A program made the position numbers and the translations under genes. A stretch of DNA of 11,850 nt, from positions 1 to 11,850 of the forward strand of contig JAIPFU010000038.1 in assembly GCA_021736505.1 (NCBI GenBank), in the 5' to 3' direction. Source of the stretch: Spirochaetia bacterium (GTDB taxonomy: Bacteria > Spirochaetota > Spirochaetia > PWKH01). This document shows positions 6,413 to 11,850 of the stretch, piece after piece (positions within the stretch are counted from its first letter, which is position 1; each line of letters opens with the position of its first letter). The notes beneath the pieces were generated by a model, which worked only from the letters and a program-made list of their open reading frames with translations, did no database searches and was not told the DNA's origin.

Positions 6413-6442
6413 TTGACACGCTGTAAGCATGGAGTGTAGAAT
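6413..6442 (+). promoter_or_regulatory. sigma70-type promoter of the nucleoside-binding protein gene
   Basis: A perfect TTGACA (6413-6418) and TAGAAT (6437-6442) are 18 bases apart, predicting a start near 6449, about 30 bases before the ATG. The short leader leaves no room for a riboswitch. Separate transcription fits the high demand for a binding protein. Confidence 0.75.
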
Positions 6443-6479
6443 ATAAAACGCAGTAAATAAAAAAAAAGGAGGGAAGCTC

Positions 6480-7556
6480 ATGAGAAAATTATTGAGTCTT
6501 CTTTGTGTTTTGGTTCTTGCATCCGGTTTTGTTTTTGCCCAAGGGCAGGAAGAAGGCGGAGTACAGAAAATGAAAGTAGGTATGGTAACCGATGCAGGTA
6601 CCATAGATGATAAATCCTTCAACCAGGGAACCTGGGAAGGTGTTCTGAGAGCTGGAGAAGATTTTGGTCTGGATACCAAATACCTGAAACCGTCCGGAAC
6701 TACAGAAGCGGATTACCTGAATGAAATCGGAAACTTGTATGATGCCGGTTATAAATTCATCGTTACCCCAGGTTTTAAGTTTGAGACAGCAATATACCAG
6801 GCTCAAACAAAGTATCCTGACGCCAAATTTGTTCTTCTTGACGGCAGCCCGCACCCCGGAGATTATAATGTTGATGTGAAGGATAATACTGTATCGATTT
6901 TTTATGCTGAACATGAATCCGGTTTTATGGCTGGAGTTGCCACAGCTCTGCAGCTGGATTCCGGCAATGTCGGCTTTATCGGTGGTATGGAAATACCCCC
7001 TGTACAGAAATTTAACTGGGGTTTTCAGCAGGGTATAAAGTATGCCAACGAAAACTACGGAACCAGTATTAAGATGAATGAGAGAAACTTTGTCTATCAG
7101 GGTTCTTTTGATAATGTTGCAGCTGGCCAGCAGCTTGCGGCTGCTATGTATGACCGCGGCGTGGATGCGATTTTCGCTGCAGCCGGCGGAGTCGGTGTCG
7201 GAGCTATCAATGAAGCGAAATCTCGGGCTTCAGCGGGTAAGAAAGTTTGGATTATCGGTGTTGATGTAGACCAGTATGCGGATGGCATCTACAGCGGAGA
7301 AAAATCCATTATCCTTACTTCAGCAATGAAGAAAATTGGTCAGTCAGCATATGATATGATTGAAGCTGAATTGAATGGTGAATTTCCGGGCGGTGAAATC
7401 CTAACTTTTGATGCTACCAATGATGGTGTCGGTATCCCTGACGAAAATCCGAACCTGGATGCAGAAGTGCAGGAAATTTGTAATGAAGTTTTTGAAGAGC
7501 TCAAGACTGGAGAAATTGAAGTAGCCAGTGAACCTGGAGATGATCTTATAGAATAG
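6480..7556 (+). CDS. nupN: BMP-family nucleoside-binding protein of an ABC importer
   Basis: This 358-residue protein is the extracytoplasmic receptor of the BMP/TmpC/PnrA family, whose studied members bind purine nucleosides. It would pass them to the NupO-NupP-NupQ importer encoded next. Family marks include KVGMVTDAGTIDDKSFNQGTW (about 32-52), GFMAGVAT, GFIGGMEIP, AAAGGVGVGAI and IIGVDVDQ. The signal peptide is MRKLLSLLCVLVLASGFVFA, with a good type I cleavage site VFA|Q after residue 20. No lipobox is seen: the only early cysteine (C9) sits inside the hydrophobic core. The mature protein therefore looks soluble, unlike the usual lipoprotein. The ATG at 6480 follows AAGGAGGG at ideal spacing. 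It has its own promoter and is followed by a terminator. The symbol is by family analogy with Bacillus. Confidence 0.92.
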   Translation: MRKLLSLLCVLVLASGFVFAQGQEEGGVQKMKVGMVTDAGTIDDKSFNQGTWEGVLRAGEDFGLDTKYLKPSGTTEADYLNEIGNLYDAGYKFIVTPGFKFETAIYQAQTKYPDAKFVLLDGSPHPGDYNVDVKDNTVSIFYAEHESGFMAGVATALQLDSGNVGFIGGMEIPPVQKFNWGFQQGIKYANENYGTSIKMNERNFVYQGSFDNVAAGQQLAAAMYDRGVDAIFAAAGGVGVGAINEAKSRASAGKKVWIIGVDVDQYADGIYSGEKSIILTSAMKKIGQSAYDMIEAELNGEFPGGEILTFDATNDGVGIPDENPNLDAEVQEICNEVFEELKTGEIEVASEPGDDLIE

Positions 7557-7629
7557 ACTGCCCATTACTCGGTGAAATGAAAATATACAAATAATTCAAT
7601 AGCAATCTGTATGAATTATTGCATAGAAA

Positions 7630-7668
7630 TGGCTGTCGGAAATATCAAATTACGGCAGTCATTTTTTT
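7630..7668 (+). terminator. rho-independent terminator after the binding-protein gene
   Basis: TGGCTGTCG (7630-7638) pairs with CGGCAGTCA (7653-7661) as a 9-base stem with two G-U pairs and a 14-base loop, followed directly by seven T (7662-7668). It separates the abundant binding-protein transcript from the importer genes. The imperfect stem may allow some readthrough. Confidence 0.85.
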
Positions 7669-7669
7669 A

Positions 7670-7700
7670 TTGACCGCATCAGGGTTTTTGTGTGTATAAT
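7670..7700 (+). promoter_or_regulatory. promoter of nupOPQ
   Basis: TTGACC (7670-7675) and a perfect TATAAT (7695-7700) are 19 bases apart, just behind the terminator, with a predicted start near 7707. The long spacer suggests a weaker promoter than that of the binding-protein gene. Confidence 0.65.
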
Positions 7701-7732
7701 AGAGACAATTGAATCATGGAGGAAGCCTATTC

Positions 7733-9250
7733 ATGGATTACGTAATAGAGATGCTGAATATCCGGAAAGAATTTCCCGGTGTAGTGGCCAATGACAATAT
7801 ATCGCTGCAGGTTAAGCCGCAGGAGATTCATGCCCTTCTCGGGGAAAACGGCGCTGGGAAATCCACCCTGATGAGCATACTCTTCGGTCTCTACCATGCC
7901 GATGAGGGGATAATAAAGGTTCGGGGCAAGGAAGAGCATATTGTAGACCCGAATGCTGCAAACAGGCTCGGAATTGGAATGGTTCACCAGCATTTTCAGC
8001 TGGTACATAATTTTACCGCCACTGAAAACATTATCATGGGAAAGGAAGGCGGCTTTAGGCTGAAATTGAGTGAAGCCTCGAAACGCATAAAAGAGCTTTC
8101 CCAGCGGTACGGACTCAGTATAGATCCGGATGCGGAAATTGAGGATATCTCAGTGGGGATGCAGCAGAGGGTGGAAATCTTAAAAATGCTCTATCGGGAT
8201 GCGGAAATCTTGATTTTTGATGAACCCACCGCAGTTTTAACTCCCCAGGAAATACATGAGCTTATGCAGATTATGAAGACGCTCACCAAGGAAGGCAAGA
8301 CAATCATTCTGATCACCCATAAACTGCGGGAAATCAAGGAAATTGCCGACAGATGCAGCGTAATTCGCCGTGGAAAGTATATTGGAACCGTGGATGTGCA
8401 ATCAACGAGCCAGCAGAAAATGGCGTCCATGATGGTGGGGCGTGAAGTTTCCTTCAAAGTGGAAAAGAAGCCGGTTGAACCGGGAGAGATGGTCCTGGAG
8501 ATAAAAAATCTGAAGGTAAGGAACGCCAGGAAACTCGAAGCGATAAAAGATTTCTCCATTTTTATTCGACGGGGAGAAATTCTCGGGCTTGCCGGCGTTG
8601 AAGGGAATGGACAGACGGAACTTGTAGAAGCTATTACAGGATTACGGGAAATAGAATCGGGTTCTATTCTTCTAAACGGTAAAGAAATCACAAATTACAG
8701 CCGCAGGGATCGATATGAAGCGGGGATAGCCCACATCCCTGAGGATCGGCAGAAGCACGGGCTGGTTATGGATTTTACGGTTAGTGATAATTTAGTCTTG
8801 AAAACCTACTATCAGGAGCCCTATTCTTCCCGCGGATTTCTGAATCAGGAAGCTATCCAAAAGCATGCTGAACATGTTATAGATACTTTTGATGTCCGAG
8901 CTGGAGAAGGGGTGTTCTCCCCCGCTTCGGGGCTTTCCGGGGGAAATCAGCAGAAAGCAATTGTCGGCAGAGAGATTGATATGAACCCTGACCTGCTTAT
9001 TGCCGTGCAGCCGACCCGGGGGCTCGATGTGGGAGCTATTGAATATATTCATAAACGTCTCATAGAGCAGCGGGATAAGGGGAAAGCGGTGCTGCTTGTT
9101 TCCCTGGAGCTGGATGAAATCTTTAATTTATCCGACCGAATATCAGTAATAAACAGCGGGGAACTCATAGAAACTGTTCCCACTGAAGAGACAAATGAAG
9201 ATGAAGTTGGTCTCATGATGACCGGGATCAAGAGAGGAGAGAGCCGATGA
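7733..9250 (+). CDS. nupO: nucleoside ABC importer, duplicated ATP-binding protein
   Basis: This 505-residue protein carries two fused ABC domains and powers uptake through the two permeases that follow. The first domain is complete: Walker A GENGAGKST (37-45), Q86, signature SVGMQQ (140-145), Walker B ILIFDEP (159-165) and H196. The second is degenerate as in this family: the Walker A position reads GVEGNGQTE (288-296), LSGGNQQ is intact (401-407), and the Walker B region reads LLIAVQPTRGLD (421-432), with V425 and Q426 replacing Asp-Glu. The switch histidine is also missing (LVSLEL). One site is thus likely catalytic. The ATG at 7733 has GGAGGAA about 10 bases upstream; an upstream in-frame TTG at 7709 would lie at the promoter's transcription start and is rejected. 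It overlaps nupP by 4 bases (ATGA). Confidence 0.93.
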   Translation: MDYVIEMLNIRKEFPGVVANDNISLQVKPQEIHALLGENGAGKSTLMSILFGLYHADEGIIKVRGKEEHIVDPNAANRLGIGMVHQHFQLVHNFTATENIIMGKEGGFRLKLSEASKRIKELSQRYGLSIDPDAEIEDISVGMQQRVEILKMLYRDAEILIFDEPTAVLTPQEIHELMQIMKTLTKEGKTIILITHKLREIKEIADRCSVIRRGKYIGTVDVQSTSQQKMASMMVGREVSFKVEKKPVEPGEMVLEIKNLKVRNARKLEAIKDFSIFIRRGEILGLAGVEGNGQTELVEAITGLREIESGSILLNGKEITNYSRRDRYEAGIAHIPEDRQKHGLVMDFTVSDNLVLKTYYQEPYSSRGFLNQEAIQKHAEHVIDTFDVRAGEGVFSPASGLSGGNQQKAIVGREIDMNPDLLIAVQPTRGLDVGAIEYIHKRLIEQRDKGKAVLLVSLELDEIFNLSDRISVINSGELIETVPTEETNEDEVGLMMTGIKRGESR

Positions 9251-10338
9251 AAAAGAACAATGCACTGATAATAGCCCTTTCAGCGGTTGTTCTCGGCCTC
9301 ATAGCCGGGGCAATTCTGATGCTTGCGATCGGCAGTAACCCGATCCAGGGGTATCGTTTCCTGTTCCGCGGAGGTCTGATGAACCTGGAACGTGTTGGCA
9401 ACACCCTGGCAACGGCAATTACCTTAACCTTGACAGGCCTTTCTGTTGCGTTTGCCTTTAAAACCGGCCTCTTCAACATCGGTGCTGCTGGACAGATGCT
9501 CATAGGGGGACTCTGTTCCACCGCCGTGGCTTTGACTGTTACTGCGCCCAGACCGATCCTTCTTGTGCTTATTGTTCTTGCCGGATTTGTGGGAGGCGCC
9601 CTCTGGGGGATTGTTCCCGGGTTCCTGAAGGCCAAGTTCAATGTGCATGAAGTTGTGGCTACTATCATGATGAACTGGATAGCGTACTGGGTTGTCTATT
9701 ATACGGTACCATACTATTTCAAAGGCCAGTTTCTGGAAACTGAGTCGAGGAAAATATCTTCAGCTGCCTCTCTCAAAGCGCCCTGGCTCACCTCAATTTT
9801 TGATGGATCCTATATAAATTTGGGAATTTTTATTTCCATAGCAGCGGTGGTTATCATCTACATTATTCTGAAGAAAACTACTCTGGGGTATGAATTGAAG
9901 GCCGTGGGTTTCAACAGGGACGCTGCGGAGTATGCGGGTATCCAAGTGAACCGGAATGTAGTCTTATCAATGATGATAGCTGGAGCCCTGGCCGGACTGG
10001 CAGGAACAACATACTATACTGGCTATGCTTCCAATATGCAGATCGGAGTACTTCCGAATCAGGGCTTTGATGGCATAGCGGTAGCGCTTCTCGGGGCGAC
10101 TGAACCGGTGGGAGCTTTTGCTGCGGCGATATTTTTTGGACTCCTGCACTCGGGAAAAGGCTTCATGAATGCCATGACGGAAATTCCGCCGCAAATTTCC
10201 GACGCCATAATAGCGACGATTATCTACTTTACCGCCACAAGCGTTCTATTCGGGCGTTTATGGAAGAGCCTGGAAAAACGCATTAAGGAACGCAGGGAGA
10301 AGAAGGAAGAGAGCAGTACTGCGGAGGGGGATAAGTAA
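9247..10338 (+). CDS. nupP: nucleoside ABC importer, first permease subunit
   Basis: This 363-residue inner-membrane protein has about eight to ten hydrophobic segments, from residue 7 to about 340. It belongs to the branched-chain amino acid/sugar/nucleoside permease superfamily (BPD_transp_2). The conserved FNIGAAGQM block lies near residue 76, and the cytoplasmic coupling loop GYELKAVGFNRDAAEYAGI near 216-234. It ends in a highly charged tail (about 343-363) rich in Lys, Arg and Glu. Its ATG overlaps the nupO stop as ATGA, with AGGAG six bases upstream, so translation is coupled. It would pair with the next gene's product to form the translocation pore. Nucleoside specificity is inferred from the binding protein and the phosphorylase neighbours. 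Confidence 0.92.
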   Translation: MKKNNALIIALSAVVLGLIAGAILMLAIGSNPIQGYRFLFRGGLMNLERVGNTLATAITLTLTGLSVAFAFKTGLFNIGAAGQMLIGGLCSTAVALTVTAPRPILLVLIVLAGFVGGALWGIVPGFLKAKFNVHEVVATIMMNWIAYWVVYYTVPYYFKGQFLETESRKISSAASLKAPWLTSIFDGSYINLGIFISIAAVVIIYIILKKTTLGYELKAVGFNRDAAEYAGIQVNRNVVLSMMIAGALAGLAGTTYYTGYASNMQIGVLPNQGFDGIAVALLGATEPVGAFAAAIFFGLLHSGKGFMNAMTEIPPQISDAIIATIIYFTATSVLFGRLWKSLEKRIKERREKKEESSTAEGDK

Positions 10339-10339
10339 T

Positions 10340-11293
10340 ATGAATGTATGGCAGATTTTTTCACAGATATTTCCGTATGCGATTGTATTGACTATGCCCT
10401 TGCTGATTACTGCTTTGGGCGGATTGTTCAGCGAACGGAGCGGTATTATTAATATTGGGCTTGAGGGCTTAATGGTTATCGGCTATTTCACCAGCGCCCT
10501 TGTCGTTTATTTGTTTCAGGATGCGATACCGGGCTTAGCGATTCCTTTAGGCTTGCTGGCGGCGGTTGCTGCGGGTGCTCTGTTTTCCCTGCTCCATGCT
10601 TTTGCCTCCATAAACTTGAATGCAAATCAGGTGATCAGCGGAACTGCGATCAATATGATGGCCGGAGCTCTTACCGTCTATCTGGCTCGTACTATCACAG
10701 GAAGTGGCAACATCCAGATACGCAGCGGAATCATTCGTGCTGATATCCCAGTTCTTTCAAAAATACCGGTTATTGGGCCGCTTGTTTTTACACAGACCTA
10801 CTGGACTACTTGGATTATCCTGGGGATTGTCCTGCTTTCCTGGTATATGCTCTACAAAACGGCCTTCGGCTTGCGACTGAGAGCCTGCGGCGAGCATCCT
10901 TCATCTGCAGCTTCTGCGGGAGTGAATGTCTATGTGATGCGCTACACCGGCGTCCTGATTTCCGGAGCCTTCGCCGGCCTGGGAGGCGGCACCATGATCG
11001 TCACCTACTCAGGGGAGTTTAACGGTACCGTGGCGGGACTTGGGTTTCTCGCCCTGGCTACCATGATTTTCGGACAGTGGAAACCTCTGCGAATTCTTGG
11101 AGCGGCATTCTTTTTCGGCTTTGCCATGACTGTAGCAAATGTATCTCAAGTTGTACCGGAATTAGCGGTGATACCACCGCTCATACTGAAGGCCTTCCCC
11201 TATGTGGTGACGCTTCTTGCCTTAGTATTCTTTTCAAAAACTTCTCAGGCTCCTCGAGCGGAAGGCGAACCCTATTACCCTGGGCAGGGCTAA
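10340..11293 (+). CDS. nupQ: nucleoside ABC importer, second permease subunit
   Basis: This 317-residue membrane protein is the smaller partner of the permease heterodimer. Family blocks are SERSGIINIGLEGLM (31-45) and a coupling loop of the type GLRLRACGEHPSSAASAG at about 175-192. Another is the late segment GQWKPLRILGAAFFFG. Hydrophobic segments span nearly the whole length. The ATG lies one base after the nupP stop codon, with GGAGGGGG upstream inside the end of nupP, so the three transporter genes are tightly linked. The protein ends in a short polar tail (EGEPYYPGQG). A perfect 14-base tandem repeat begins 12 bases after its stop. Confidence 0.92.
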   Translation: MNVWQIFSQIFPYAIVLTMPLLITALGGLFSERSGIINIGLEGLMVIGYFTSALVVYLFQDAIPGLAIPLGLLAAVAAGALFSLLHAFASINLNANQVISGTAINMMAGALTVYLARTITGSGNIQIRSGIIRADIPVLSKIPVIGPLVFTQTYWTTWIILGIVLLSWYMLYKTAFGLRLRACGEHPSSAASAGVNVYVMRYTGVLISGAFAGLGGGTMIVTYSGEFNGTVAGLGFLALATMIFGQWKPLRILGAAFFFGFAMTVANVSQVVPELAVIPPLILKAFPYVVTLLALVFFSKTSQAPRAEGEPYYPGQG

Positions 11294-11305
11294 ACAGGTA
11301 TTCTT

Positions 11306-11367
11306 GTACTGGTTTTCTGGTATTGGTTTTCTGGTATTGGTTTTCTGGTATTGGTTTTCTGGTATTG
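11306..11367. repeat. 14-base tandem repeat between nupQ and the purine phosphorylase gene
   Basis: The unit GTATTGGTTTTCTG occurs three times without error (11320-11361). It is preceded by one copy with a single change (GTACTGGTTTTCTG, 11306-11319) and followed by the first six bases of another. The array lies wholly between the two genes. The perfect copies suggest recent expansion, and so copy number is likely to vary between strains. No hairpin forms within the unit. Confidence 0.95.
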
Positions 11368-11446
11368 AGGGAAATTGTCCGTAGGAAATTGGCAGTAGAG
11401 TATTACGGATGCATCAAGGTATAAGAAAAAAATAGGAAAAATGAAT

Positions 11447-11850
11447 ATGGAAAATAATGATAGGTATTTGGCGAGAATAAAGGAAGCAGCGGGATATATT
11501 GAGAACAGATGTAGCACGGAACCGGAATTCGGCTTGATTCTCGGTTCCGGACTCGGCGTATTAGCAGATGAGATTGAAAATCCGTGCCATATTTCGTATA
11601 AGGATATCCCTCATTTCCCCGTCTCAACGGTGAAAGGGCACGCCGGCCAGCTGGTTTTTGGTACTTTTATGAACAAGTCGGTACTTGTCATGCAGGGACG
11701 CTTTCACTATTACGAAGGCTACTCCATGAAGGATGTCGTGTTTCCGATACGGGTTATGAAACAGCTTGGAATTAACCGCCTGCTTGTGACAAATGCCGCA
11801 GGGGGAGTAAATGAATCTTTCAGCCCCGGGGATTTGATGCTTATCAGTGA
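11447..11850 (+). CDS. punA: purine nucleoside phosphorylase, 5' part (runs off the window)
   Basis: The enzyme splits inosine, guanosine or their deoxy forms with phosphate to the purine base and (deoxy)ribose-1-phosphate. The visible 134 or so residues match the trimeric PNP family: FGLILGSGLGVLADEIE, then VSTVKGHAGQL with the phosphate-binding His, QGRFHYYEGYSM, VTNAAGGVN and GDLMLIS at the window end. The C-terminal half, with the base-binding Glu and Asn, is outside. Two in-frame ATGs compete. The one at 11447 has AGGA nine bases upstream and is chosen; the one at 11441 has only three bases between. No clear promoter is seen after nupQ, so cotranscription with the importer across the 14-base repeat is likely. 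It completes the pathway for imported purine nucleosides. Confidence 0.93.
   Translation, partial: MENNDRYLARIKEAAGYIENRCSTEPEFGLILGSGLGVLADEIENPCHISYKDIPHFPVSTVKGHAGQLVFGTFMNKSVLVMQGRFHYYEGYSMKDVVFPIRVMKQLGINRLLVTNAAGGVNESFSPGDLMLIS

Noticed and set aside
7709..7732. TTG start for nupO adding eight residues
   Set aside because: It coincides with the predicted transcription start. The ribosome site GGAGGAA lies after it and fits the ATG at 7733.

Overview
The window is a piece of bacterial chromosome of moderate GC content. It carries a tRNA cluster and a HEPN/MNT toxin-antitoxin pair at the left, an unusual membrane-anchored Nudix hydrolase, and then about 9 kb devoted to nucleoside uptake and breakdown. 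The sequence does not settle the organism. The mix of a BMP/TmpC/PnrA-type binding protein, strong purine-rich Shine-Dalgarno sites, sigma70-like promoters and occasional TTG starts would fit a free-living spirochaete. That assignment is a guess from gene families, not a demonstrated fact.

Layout. Positions 1-309 hold three tRNA genes on the minus strand: a 20-base 5' fragment, tRNA-Ser(GCU) and tRNA-Ser(UGA), the last with a near-consensus promoter. Positions 517-1363 (minus) hold an mntA-like nucleotidyltransferase followed by an overlapping hepT-like HEPN gene. The HEPN gene is odd: its RX4HXY active-site motif reads RX4YXF. About 400 bases of AT-rich non-coding DNA with several short repeats follow. 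A minus-strand gene (1773-2699) encodes three membrane helices, a four-cysteine knuckle, an acidic linker and an MTH1-like Nudix domain.

From 2977 to the right edge all genes are on the plus strand. deoC (deoxyribose-phosphate aldolase), an enlarged thymidine-kinase-like P-loop protein with a TTG start, and pdp (pyrimidine-nucleoside phosphorylase) form the first group. A BMP-family binding protein with its own promoter and a following terminator comes next. It is followed by a separately promoted nupO-nupP-nupQ set (ATPase and two permeases), and by the first 400 bases of a purine nucleoside phosphorylase that runs off the end.

Together these genes describe import of intact nucleosides, phosphorolysis of pyrimidine and purine nucleosides to base plus (deoxy)ribose-1-phosphate, entry of deoxyribose-5-phosphate into central metabolism through DeoC, and a competing kinase route that would keep thymidine for DNA synthesis. 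Phosphopentomutase (deoB), needed to connect the phosphorylases to DeoC, is not in the window.

The main oddities are the altered HEPN motif, the membrane/zinc-knuckle/Nudix architecture, the thymidine kinase extension ending in a clamp-motif-like QPMLF, and a set of unrelated short tandem repeats. Three, possibly four, of these repeats begin within about 13 bases of a stop codon.
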